Positions 1 through 6,211 of a stretch of DNA of 12,241 nt are shown here, one piece after another. Source of the DNA: JBFJVD01 sp041624375. GTDB lineage: Bacteria; Chloroflexota; Anaerolineae; Anaerolineales; E44-bin32. The notes under the pieces were generated by a model. It was given only the letters and a program-made list of their open reading frames with translations, was not told the origin of the DNA and made no database searches. Made by a program: the position numbers and the translations under genes. The stretch is from the NCBI GenBank assembly GCA_041624375.1, contig JBFJVD010000072.1:1-12241 (forward strand), written 5' to 3'. The first letter of the stretch is position 1. Every line of letters starts with the position of its first letter.

Positions 1-1
1 C

Positions 2-157
2 GGATCGATTATCGTGCTGCACGATGGCGGCGCACGCGGCCGCAGGGCCCATACATGCCTCACGCGGGTTTTGCCGGCTCTGCTGGGGCGGGGGTACCGC
101 TTTCATACCCTGAGCGAAATGTTAGGAGCGGGTAAGAAGGATCGGGCTCACACTTGA
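2..157 (+). CDS. Polysaccharide deacetylase (NodB homology), C-terminal fragment
   Basis: Only the last 51 codons lie in the window; the frame is open at the left edge and ends at TGA 155-157. The fragment reads SIIVLHDGG near its start, then a run ending RGYRFHTLSEML. This is the usual end of the NodB/CE4 polysaccharide deacetylase fold: the LHDGG strand carries the late conserved His (motif 5), and 'RGYRF.TLSE' is the family's typical last helix and strand. Proteins of this family remove N- or O-acetyl groups from chitin-like, peptidoglycan or exopolysaccharide chains, using a metal held by Asp and two His residues in the missing N-terminal part. The substrate, any signal peptide and the other motifs cannot be judged here. 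The gene converges on nagA, with 33 bases between the two stop codons. Confidence 0.8.
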   Translation, partial: GSIIVLHDGGARGRRAHTCLTRVLPALLGRGYRFHTLSEMLGAGKKDRAHT

Positions 158-165
158 CGTTCGGG

Positions 166-193
166 TAGCCAGTGGAACCTTCCGCTTGGGCTA
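166..193 (+). terminator. Terminator-like stem between converging genes
   Basis: An inverted repeat starts nine bases after the stop of the left-edge deacetylase. TAGCC (166-170) pairs with GGCTA (189-193), and AGTGGAA (171-177) pairs with TTCCGCT (180-186) with one G-U pair; two bases (187-188) bulge out. The closing loop is tiny, so the innermost pair is probably open. A short TTT follows at 197-199, so this is not a textbook intrinsic terminator. The 3' arm overlaps the nagA stop codon. Placement between two converging genes supports a terminator role. Confidence 0.4.
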
Positions 194-1351
194 GCCTTTC
201 GCCGGCTCGCGTGCCCAGATGGATTGCCCGGCAACAAACGTCTGAACCGGGCGAAGCTCGCGATCGAAAAGCACGATGTCGGCGTCGAGGCCGGGAGCGA
301 TCCGGCCTTTGCTGGTGAGCCCGATCGACTCGGCGGGGGTTGCCGTCGCAGCGGTAAATGCCGTCTCGAGCGGCAGTCCGACCTGATGGACCAGCGTCCG
401 GACGCCGGTGTCCAGCAAGGCATGCGCACCGGCCAGGGTGCCGTCTTCGAGCTGGCAGCGACCATCCTGAACCAGGATGGTCTTGTCTTCCCAGGTGTAG
501 CGACCCGGCGGAAGGGCAGCGAACGGCGCCGAGTCGGACACGAGGACGCTGCGTTCGACACCTTTAGCCCGCACCAGCAAATCAATCACCGCCGGGTGGA
601 TGTGCACCCCGTCGGCGATCACTTCCGCATACACCTCCCCCATGGCCAGGACCCCCCCTGCGACGCCGGGTTCCCGGTGGTGGAGCGGACGCATCGCATT
701 GAAGGTGTGCGTAGCGTGGGTGACCCCGGCGTTGACTGCTGCCCGTACCTGCTCGTAGCTTGCGTCCGAGTGCCCGATCGAGGCGACCACCTCCGCCTGC
801 CGCAGGCGCGGAATCACGCTCATCGCTGAGCCCTCCTCCGGCGCAAAGGTGATCATTCGGATGCGGTCCCCGGAGAGCTGCTGCAGTTCACGGAATCCAT
901 CCCAGGTCAGCGGCAAAAACCATTCGGGAGTCGCCATCCCCGGGCGGCGCGGTGAGAGGTGCGGTCCCTCGATATGCAGGCCAAGACAGATCGCCCCGGC
1001 GGGTGGGTTGTCCAAGACCTCAGACATCGCCGTGATCGCAGCATGCGTTTCAGGCAGCGGCATCGTCAGGGTGGTCGCAAGAAAGCTGGTAACGCCGAAT
1101 TGAGGGTAGGCCGGGATCGCCTGCGCAAGGCCGGGTCCCATCGAATGATGGCCGAGCAAGCCGTGTGTATGTACGTCGATTAAGCCGGGCGCGATGATCA
1201 GCCCGGCGGCATCGAGGATATCCGCGCCGATGGGGATGGTGAGCGAGGTCGGTTCTCCGACGGCGCGAATCGTGCTGCCGTCAATCAGAAGGATACCCTT
1301 CTTGATCCTTTCGCTGGGTGTGTAGATGGTTCCGCCGGTGATTGCCAGCAT
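191..1351 (-). CDS. nagA: N-acetylglucosamine-6-phosphate deacetylase
   Basis: This cytoplasmic amidohydrolase removes acetate from GlcNAc-6-phosphate (possibly GalNAc-6-phosphate) to give hexosamine-6-phosphate, the committed step of amino-sugar catabolism. The 386-residue product matches the family length (about 380-390). Visible motifs in order: the HTHG metal motif at 61-64; HIEGPHL with the metal-binding Glu at 128; GHSDA with His194; THTFNAM with His215, followed by the substrate-loop RPLHHREPG; DGVH with His250; and the catalytic Asp273 in VSDS. The start at 1351 puts the first strand (LAITGGTIYTP) at the N-terminus as in homologues and has GGGAG nine bases upstream. An in-frame ATG at 1438 also has GGGAG seven bases upstream and would add 29 residues; family alignment makes it less likely. 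nagA is last in operon 1, 233 bases after the preceding gene, and may have its own leader. Confidence 0.93.
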   Translation of the reverse strand: MLAITGGTIYTPSERIKKGILLIDGSTIRAVGEPTSLTIPIGADILDAAGLIIAPGLIDVHTHGLLGHHSMGPGLAQAIPAYPQFGVTSFLATTLTMPLPETHAAITAMSEVLDNPPAGAICLGLHIEGPHLSPRRPGMATPEWFLPLTWDGFRELQQLSGDRIRMITFAPEEGSAMSVIPRLRQAEVVASIGHSDASYEQVRAAVNAGVTHATHTFNAMRPLHHREPGVAGGVLAMGEVYAEVIADGVHIHPAVIDLLVRAKGVERSVLVSDSAPFAALPPGRYTWEDKTILVQDGRCQLEDGTLAGAHALLDTGVRTLVHQVGLPLETAFTAATATPAESIGLTSKGRIAPGLDADIVLFDRELRPVQTFVAGQSIWAREPAKG

Positions 1352-1584
1352 GCGTACGTACTCCCAACCTGCGACCGCACGGATGACGGCCTCCGCCGCC
1401 AACGAGAGTCGACAGTTCCAGGCTAAGGCGTCCCCCATCTTACAACTCCCAGCCGAATCCTGCCTGGAGCAGGCTGGCAGAGTCGTCTGTTGCTCTCCTT
1501 GGCGACGGATACGGACGTCGCTGATTGATACGCTTCAGGGACGGCTGGATCTTCAGGGATGGGTTGCGATTCCGGAGCGCCGGG
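1352..1584 (-). other. Spacer between UPF0309 gene and nagA, with small repeats
   Basis: This is the longest gap inside operon 1 and codes for nothing recognisable. It holds a near-perfect 12-base direct repeat (CTTCAGGGAYGG at 1533-1544 and 1551-1562, spaced 18 bases start to start). It also holds two mutually exclusive stems: GCCTG/CAGGC at 1462-1466 and 1470-1474, and CCAGCC/GGCTGG at 1449-1454 and 1472-1477. An 8-base palindrome GTACGTAC lies at 1354-1361, directly upstream of the chosen nagA start. These could be a nagA leader or operator, but each is short enough to arise by chance. No convincing promoter was found. Confidence 0.3.
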
Positions 1585-2316
1585 TTAGAGCGCCGGGATC
1601 CGGGAGCGGTAGCGCGCAAAGAGCGCCCGGTTGCGTTCGTCCCCGCCTTCCACATTGGAGCTGACCCAAAGCGGCAGCTCGAGCCCCTGCTCCTTTGCTC
1701 GCTTTGCCAGGCGGATCAGGAGCAAGTTCCAGAAGAAGATCCCGGTGAGCGACGAAAGGGGGGCGGTGGCGATGCCGTCGAGCGCGTACGAGGCATCGCC
1801 GTACGGGACAAGCGTATCGAGCACTTCGTCGACGCAGCCGTCAAGCTTCTGTTCCATCCGTGCCGGGGCGCGACGCAAATGTGGAAGCGAAACCACGCCG
1901 ACGACTGCCGTGCCCCGGGCACGCAGATCCAGGGCGAGTTCGACCGGCACCGCATTGACACCCGAGTTCGAGAAGATGAACGCCAAGTCGCTTGGGGTGG
2001 GGTGGGCGACCTCGACGAGGCGGCCCGCCAGGCCGGCGGTCCGTTCGAGGTGGGTGCTGGCCGCGCCGCCCTCCAGCGGGAGCAGCGCCGGATGAAAGAT
2101 CGGGTAGACGCAAGCCAATCCACCAGCCCGGTAGAAGGTCTCCAGAATCAGCGCCACCGAGTGTCCGGTGCCGGCGGTAAAGATCAGCCCATCCGCGCCG
2201 ATCACGCTGAGCATCCGTTCGGCGACGCGATCCAGTGTGTCCTGGTTCGCCGCCTCGGCCTTCGCCAGGTGTTCGCGGAGCGCACCCCCATCGAGTTGAG
2301 AGTCTTCAGCGGACAT
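1585..2316 (-). CDS. SIS-domain phosphosugar-binding protein, UPF0309 type
   Basis: A 243-residue SIS (sugar isomerase) domain protein. Near the N-terminus it has FTAGTGHS followed by FYRAGGL..VYPIF, the characteristic phosphosugar-binding start of the UPF0309 group. It continues with FIFSNSGVNAVPVELAL (the Ser-rich phosphate loop) and ends LPLWVSSNVEGGDERN, again typical of that group. SIS domains bind phosphorylated sugars; the exact reaction of UPF0309 proteins is not established, though they often sit beside PTS and amino-sugar genes. An isomerase, etherase or sensor role here is inference. The ATG at 2316 has GAGG upstream and overlaps the end of the IIA gene by 11 bases, implying translational coupling. 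The same frame continues upstream, but that part is antisense to nothing and merely a shadow of the IIA gene. Confidence 0.85.
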   Translation of the reverse strand: MSAEDSQLDGGALREHLAKAEAANQDTLDRVAERMLSVIGADGLIFTAGTGHSVALILETFYRAGGLACVYPIFHPALLPLEGGAASTHLERTAGLAGRLVEVAHPTPSDLAFIFSNSGVNAVPVELALDLRARGTAVVGVVSLPHLRRAPARMEQKLDGCVDEVLDTLVPYGDASYALDGIATAPLSSLTGIFFWNLLLIRLAKRAKEQGLELPLWVSSNVEGGDERNRALFARYRSRIPAL

Positions 2317-2764
2317 CTTCAACCACCTCGCTAAGCCGCCGCCGGACCGCAGCGGGATCCCTGGTTGCGCGCAGTTCGCCGGCCAGCCCGCCGATGAGGG
2401 CGCGTGCCAGCGCGGCGAGCAGCCCGACATGCTGCTCCGAGTCTGGCGAGCCGAAGGCGAACACCAGGTCGACCGGATCGTTCTCGGGATGGTGAAAGAT
2501 GACGGGGGGTTCCGCCATCGCCAGCGCCAGGCACAGCCGCTGCACACCATCCTCCGGACGGGCATGCGCCAGGGCGATCCCGGGCGCGAGGACCATATAG
2601 GGGCCGTGCGCCTCGGCCAGGGCGATACAGCTTTCGCTGTAGCCTGGCCTGACCGCCCCTGCCTCGACGAGCGGCTGGCAGGCGGCGCGCACGGCCCCTT
2701 TCCAGTCTTCCACTTCCACGCCGACCTGGACCGCAAGGACGAGGTCGGCGCCTATGTCAGCCAT
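2306..2764 (-). CDS. ulaC: PTS sugar transporter subunit IIA, ascorbate/fructose-mannitol type
   Basis: A 152-residue cytoplasmic phosphocarrier that receives phosphate from HPr and passes it to IIB. The family signature is clear: VEDWKGAVRAACQPLVEAGAV near residues 18-38, then PGIALAHARPEDGV, where His67 is the predicted phosphorylated His. NDPVDLVFAFGSPD (roughly 95-108) and a helical C-terminus complete the PTS EIIA type-2 domain. The length and the separate-subunit arrangement resemble UlaC (SgaA). The ATG at 2764 lies inside the end of the IIB gene (13-base overlap) and has AAAAAGG immediately next to it rather than a spaced ribosome binding site, so translation probably depends on reinitiation from IIB. 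The symbol reflects family only; substrate specificity is set by the IIC/IIB partners and is unlikely to be ascorbate here. Confidence 0.87.
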   Translation of the reverse strand: MADIGADLVLAVQVGVEVEDWKGAVRAACQPLVEAGAVRPGYSESCIALAEAHGPYMVLAPGIALAHARPEDGVQRLCLALAMAEPPVIFHHPENDPVDLVFAFGSPDSEQHVGLLAALARALIGGLAGELRATRDPAAVRRRLSEVVEDVR

Positions 2765-3054
2765 CCTTTTTCGCGCAGTGGGCCGGATAGCTTCTCCATC
2801 AGCGCCGGAACGTCGGTGAAGTCGGTAATTGCCACGACCACCGGCGCCATGCCGGCGAACTCTTCGGTGTGCATCCCCTGGCCGATGATCACGTCGGCGC
2901 GCATGCTGCGCGCCGACGAGACATCGGTGGCTTCCACTTTAGCCTGCACCCCCAGCCGGCGGAATGCATCTTCGGCCGTCATACGCAGGATCAGGCTGCT
3001 GCCCATACCCACGCCGCAGACGGTGATCACCCGTAGTGGTTCAGTGGCGGCCAT
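2752..3054 (-). CDS. ulaB: PTS sugar transporter subunit IIB, ascorbate/lactose type
   Basis: A 100-residue phosphotransfer protein. The N-terminus carries VITVCGVGMGSSLILRM, where Cys13 begins the P-loop of the IIB fold and is the predicted phosphorylated residue that donates phosphate to the incoming sugar. Then come KVEATDVSSA and ADVIIGQGM, the expected second and third strands. Length and motif match UlaB/SgaB. The ATG at 3054 has GGGA about 7-10 bases upstream and places the first strand right at the N-terminus. The open frame continues upstream to 3153, but that stretch overlaps the IIC gene and shows no family similarity, so I left it out. The gene lies 25 bases after the IIC gene and overlaps the IIA gene by 13 bases. 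Confidence 0.9.
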   Translation of the reverse strand: MAATEPLRVITVCGVGMGSSLILRMTAEDAFRRLGVQAKVEATDVSSARSMRADVIIGQGMHTEEFAGMAPVVVAITDFTDVPALMEKLSGPLREKGWLT

Positions 3055-3079
3055 CGGATGTTCCCGGTTCTCCCAGCGA

Positions 3080-4531
3080 CTAATCGCCGGTTGAACCGGC
3101 GGCGGAAGCTGATGGCGTATCGCCGCCAAACGGCTTGTCACCGATTGGCTCATCCGGCATCGGCACGCGCCGCTTCAAGATGAAGAGCCACACGGCGCCG
3201 AGCACGACCAGTACGCCGGTCACGACCCAGATGCGAGTCGCAGCCGCCAACCCGGCGACGGGCACCCCGACCAGGGCGATCAGCCAGGTGAGGATGTACC
3301 AGTCCGGGTCGGCCAGCGTAGCCAGTTCGGGCGCGGTGTTTGAGAGCATGCCCCAGGTGACTGCCTGGCCGACGGCCAGGAAGAGCCCGTTGATCGCGCC
3401 GCCCAGCGCCGCCCCGCGCCAGCCGCCGAAGGCGTTGCCAAACACACCGGCGCCGCCGCCAGGGAAGAAGAGCATGATCATGGGCGGCACCAGCACGAAC
3501 CAGCCGGCCGCAGCGAACACGCCCATCAGGATCAGGAACACGATCGTGCTCGAGATGAACCCGATCATGACGGCGGTCGGGGAGAACGGGAAGACGGTCG
3601 GAACGTCAAGCGCCGGTCTCGAGCCCGGGATCAGCCGGTCGCTGATGCCCTTGAAGGCGGGCACAATCTCGGCCAGGAACATCCGCACACCAAATAGCAG
3701 GATTGCGATCCCGGCGGCGAACCGCAATGCCGAGACCACACCCCAGATCCAGGGGTGGATGTTCGCATTGTAGCCGGCCGCCTGCTCGGCGAGAACCACT
3801 GGATCGGCGAAGATCATGGACACAAGCATGATCACGCCAATCACCAGCGCCGTCGAGACGTTGACGTCCTTAAAGAAGGCCAGCTGGCGCGGTAGATCAA
3901 GCTTCTCGCTGTCGTGCTCCTCCTTGGACCCGACAAGCGGGCCCAGCTTGCCGCCCAGATAAGCCGCAGCCGAGCTGGTGTGGCCATAACCCCAGTTGTC
4001 GGAGCCAATCACTTTGCGCATCAGCGGCGCGATGTACAGGGGCTGAACCGTCCAGTACGTTGCGACGATCAGCGCGCCGGCGATCACCAGGGTGCCCTGC
4101 GACAGGTCCCCAAACGACTCCACCAGCGCCGCCGTGACGATGACACTGATCCAGAACATGAGGTGGCCGGTCAGGTAGACATAGCGGGTGTTGAGCACGC
4201 GCACGGCGATGACATGGACAAAGAAAGCCACCGTTATCACCAGCGCGATCGTGCCGCCATGGGACCCCAAGAAATCACCCAGCGTGTTGGTCGCCTGCGG
4301 CGGTTCAAGCCCAACTGCGCTCGAGACGATCGTCTGGAACGCGAGCAATCCGCCCACAAAGACGCCGATCCCGATGAACAGGATGTAGACGCCAATCGTG
4401 GCGCGCAGCGCTCCGGCGACCAGGTCCTCAATCGGCTTCCGCTGAAGCAGCAGTCCCAGCAGCGTAATGAGGCCAATAAGGACGGCGACCTCGTTGAACA
4501 GGTTGTTGGCAAGGAACTCCAGAATTTGCAT
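3080..4531 (-). CDS. ulaA: PTS ascorbate-family transporter subunit IIC (UlaA-like)
   Basis: A 483-residue integral membrane permease that carries the sugar through the inner membrane while IIB phosphorylates it. Residues 1-60 (NEVAVLIGLITLLGLLLQRK, then a second long hydrophobic helix) are typical of UlaA/SgaT, as are GYGHTSSAAAYLGGKLG at 181-197 and the segment WIWGVVSALRF...LLFGVRMFLAEIVPAFKGIS (261-297). About ten to twelve hydrophobic segments are visible across residues 12-455. After the last helix comes a hydrophilic tail of about 30 residues rich in Pro, Gly and Ser, a little longer than in E. coli UlaA (about 465 residues). The ATG at 4531 has GGAGGT five bases upstream, one of the strongest ribosome binding sites in the window. 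Gene order IIC-IIB-IIA equals ulaABC. The neighbouring amino-sugar enzymes suggest an aminosugar substrate (inference). Confidence 0.9.
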   Translation of the reverse strand: MQILEFLANNLFNEVAVLIGLITLLGLLLQRKPIEDLVAGALRATIGVYILFIGIGVFVGGLLAFQTIVSSAVGLEPPQATNTLGDFLGSHGGTIALVITVAFFVHVIAVRVLNTRYVYLTGHLMFWISVIVTAALVESFGDLSQGTLVIAGALIVATYWTVQPLYIAPLMRKVIGSDNWGYGHTSSAAAYLGGKLGPLVGSKEEHDSEKLDLPRQLAFFKDVNVSTALVIGVIMLVSMIFADPVVLAEQAAGYNANIHPWIWGVVSALRFAAGIAILLFGVRMFLAEIVPAFKGISDRLIPGSRPALDVPTVFPFSPTAVMIGFISSTIVFLILMGVFAAAGWFVLVPPMIMLFFPGGGAGVFGNAFGGWRGAALGGAINGLFLAVGQAVTWGMLSNTAPELATLADPDWYILTWLIALVGVPVAGLAAATRIWVVTGVLVVLGAVWLFILKRRVPMPDEPIGDKPFGGDTPSASAAGSTGD

Positions 4532-4536
4532 GATGG

Positions 4537-4542
4537 ACCTCC
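4537..4542 (-). promoter_or_regulatory. Strong ribosome binding site of the IIC gene
   Basis: GGAGGT, read on the - strand, lies five bases before the ATG at 4531 and fixes that start. It sits at the end of a 163-base spacer after the SIS gene. That spacer also contains a 10-base palindrome GCTGATCAGC at 4566-4575, which could be an operator or part of a small hairpin. Confidence 0.7.
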
Positions 4543-4694
4543 AGAATTCGCGGTCTCACGACCCTGCTGATCAGCGCAGCATGAGTTCGAGTCCAGCTGC
4601 GGCGATGTGCCAGCGCCGGTCAGGGGTCACCCCCCCTCCTCGCTTACCCTCCAGCCGTTCTTAATTTGCTCTACGCTATCCTCCTTCGCTGAGT

Positions 4695-5834
4695 TCAGCG
4701 GGTCCGCGTGACTTTGCTCAAACCGCGTGGCCGGTCCGGATCCAGGCCTCGTTCCAGCGCCACATGCAGCGCAAGCAGTTGGCCAGGGACCACAGCCACA
4801 ATGGGCGAGCTCCACTCCGGGATGCCGTCTGCAAGCCGCAGCCCGACATCCGCCAGACGCTGTGCCTCACCCCGGTCGGAAATCACGATCAGAGAGGCGC
4901 CGCGCGCCTTCAGCTCTGTGCCAAACGCAAGGGTGGAGTGGAATGCCGCGCCCGAATGCGCGATCAGCACCACGGGCGAACCATCCCGCAGCAACGCGAT
5001 CGGGCCGTGCATGAAATCCGCCGGCGAGAATGGTTCGGCCGGCACGCCGGCGGTCTCCTTGAGCTTGAGGGCGATCTCGTACGCCGTCGCGTAGTTGTAG
5101 CCGCGGCCCAGGACCCAGCAGAGCGACGCCTGCAGTGCGGGTGCAGCTTGCGCCTGGAGGCGGTCTTCCAGGCGCAGCGCCCTGGAAATGCCATCGATCG
5201 CCTTCTTCAGACCATCAAGATGGGACTCGTCCCCGTGCCAGGCGGCGGCCAGGAGCGCCAGAGCAGCGAGTTGAGCAGTGTAGGTCTTTGTCGCGGCGAC
5301 GGCGCGCTCGGGGCCGGCATGCAGGTCCAGGAGGTAGTCTGCCTGGGCAGCGAGTGGAGATTTTGTGTCGTTGGTGATCGCCAGGGTGGGAACCCCTTGC
5401 CGGCGGGCTTCTGCCAGTACGGAGACGATGTCTTCGGACTGACCCGATTGGGAGATTCCGATCACAAAAGCGTCCCGCAGGGAGGGCGGATTGCCGTACA
5501 GGGTGAACAGTGATGGGGTGGCGAGTGCGACCTGCAGGCCAAGCTGGCTGCCGAAGAGGTATTTCCCATAGCGGGCAGCGTTATCGGAGCTGCCACGCGC
5601 GGCGATGACCACATAACGAGGGTCGCTGCGGGCCAGCACGGTTGCGATCTGTCGAGCGGTGCGCAGCTCTTCAGCAAGCAGTCGCTCGAGCACTGCGGGC
5701 TGCTGGAAGATCTCAGACCGCATGAGGGGGATCGTGGGCGCAGAAGGCGGATCGGGTACCGGGGATTCGTCGCGTGAGGGGGTGGATGAATCCGAAGGGA
5801 CAGGACCCGTTTCGGGGTCGGTCGACTGGATCAC
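4695..5834 (-). CDS. Double-SIS hexosamine-6-phosphate deaminase/isomerase (NagB-II/AgaS-like)
   Basis: This protein corresponds to the isomerase half of GlmS without the glutaminase domain. Such stand-alone enzymes usually deaminate glucosamine-6-phosphate (NagB-II) or galactosamine-6-phosphate (AgaS) to ketohexose-6-phosphate and ammonia. Visible: the family start MRSEIFQQPAVLERLL; the first SIS domain with ARGSSDNAARYGKYL and GISQSGQSED; the second with ALKLKETAGVPAEPF and FMHGP, matching the catalytic Glu and His of GlmS; and the C-terminal DPDRPRGLSKVT, matching GlmS 'D.PRNLAKSVT' with its catalytic Lys. It is first in operon 1, where it would complete the NagA pathway; no classical NagB is seen. 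I chose GTG 5834 because GGGAGG lies nine bases upstream. ATG 5858 (GAGG, eight bases) is an alternative, and ATG 5723 matches the family start but has no ribosome binding site. Both upstream starts add a Pro/Ser-rich tail of unknown function. Confidence 0.85.
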   Translation of the reverse strand: MIQSTDPETGPVPSDSSTPSRDESPVPDPPSAPTIPLMRSEIFQQPAVLERLLAEELRTARQIATVLARSDPRYVVIAARGSSDNAARYGKYLFGSQLGLQVALATPSLFTLYGNPPSLRDAFVIGISQSGQSEDIVSVLAEARRQGVPTLAITNDTKSPLAAQADYLLDLHAGPERAVAATKTYTAQLAALALLAAAWHGDESHLDGLKKAIDGISRALRLEDRLQAQAAPALQASLCWVLGRGYNYATAYEIALKLKETAGVPAEPFSPADFMHGPIALLRDGSPVVLIAHSGAAFHSTLAFGTELKARGASLIVISDRGEAQRLADVGLRLADGIPEWSSPIVAVVPGQLLALHVALERGLDPDRPRGLSKVTRTR

Positions 5835-5843
5835 CGGCAGCTG

Positions 5844-5849
5844 CCTCCC
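5844..5849 (-). promoter_or_regulatory. Ribosome binding site favouring the GTG start of the SIS deaminase gene
   Basis: GGGAGG, read on the - strand, lies nine bases before GTG 5834. It is the best-matching site near any of the three candidate starts. If the upstream ATG at 5858 were used instead, this hexamer would be coding sequence. Confidence 0.5.
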
Positions 5850-6201
5850 AATTTCCATCCGGTGAGCCTCATGACAGCGCCTGCGCGCCGAGATTGCGAT
5901 CCGGTGGCGACAGCCAGGGTTCAACTCAGCACGGTCCTCCACTCAATCTACTTAACACCATTCTTGAAGAAGAGTTGTTTCGGCATGGAGGGATGAAGGG
6001 CACTTCTCGTTGGGTATGAATGACCCATGTTTGGGGGTCTCGACGCGCAGGCGCATCCGGGGGCGATCGGCGTATCGACCTAAGAGTGGATCAATGGACT
6101 TCATGAAACGTCTAGCACCCTGGAATCGGGTGAACTGAAAACAAACTGTAAGGTCAGAGTCCCGATGTTGCGGCAAGACTTGAAGGGAGGGAGAACCGGC
6201 A

Positions 6202-6205
6202 GGAG
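6202..6205 (+). promoter_or_regulatory. Ribosome binding site of the glycosyltransferase gene
   Basis: GGAG inside CAGGAG lies six bases before GTG 6212 and supports that non-ATG start over any internal codon. Confidence 0.55.
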
Positions 6206-6211
6206 CCGTGT

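Larger units (their letters stand above)
5835..6211. other. Divergent intergenic region between operon 1 and the glycosyltransferase gene
   Basis: This 377-base region should hold the promoters for operon 1 (- strand) and for the glycosyltransferase (+ strand). Two small operator-like symmetries are visible: TTCTTGAAGAA (5961-5971, a 5-1-5 palindrome) and TGGGT-N7-ACCCA (6011-6027). No -35/-10 pair good enough to call stands out on either strand. No actinobacterial DasR-type site (ACTGGTCTAGACCACT-like) was seen. An open frame of 74 codons on the - strand (5952-6176) has no ribosome binding site and no recognisable sequence, and I do not consider it a gene. The strand-switch position makes this the likeliest site for an amino-sugar-responsive regulator to bind. 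Confidence 0.45.

Noticed and set aside
224..829. A 201-codon open frame on the + strand
   Set aside because: It lies entirely opposite nagA, reads as Arg/Asp-rich sequence without any family motif, and follows from the GC-rich codon pattern of the true gene.
1525..2334. A 269-codon open frame on the + strand
   Set aside because: It is antisense to the UPF0309 SIS gene, whose motifs are unmistakable, and shows no recognisable domain.
2317..2736. An upstream, in-frame extension of the UPF0309 SIS gene (140 codons)
   Set aside because: It overlaps the IIA gene in another frame and is Arg/Ser/Trp-rich without domain similarity; the ATG at 2316 with GAGG fits the family start.
3055..3153. A 33-codon N-terminal extension of the IIB gene
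   Set aside because: It overlaps the end of the IIC gene and precedes the first strand of the IIB fold, which normally begins at the N-terminus.
3914..4570. A 218-codon open frame on the + strand
   Set aside because: It is antisense to the IIC gene, is highly charged and has no motif.
4623..4633. GGGGTCACCCC, a perfect symmetric sequence in the spacer before the IIC gene
   Set aside because: A one-base centre cannot form a hairpin loop, and the C-rich surroundings make such symmetry likely by chance.
4764..5513. A 249-codon open frame on the + strand
   Set aside because: It is antisense to the SIS deaminase gene, with no recognisable domain.
5952..6176. A 74-codon open frame on the - strand in the divergent region
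   Set aside because: No Shine-Dalgarno sequence precedes its ATG and the product resembles nothing known; regulatory sequence is a simpler explanation.
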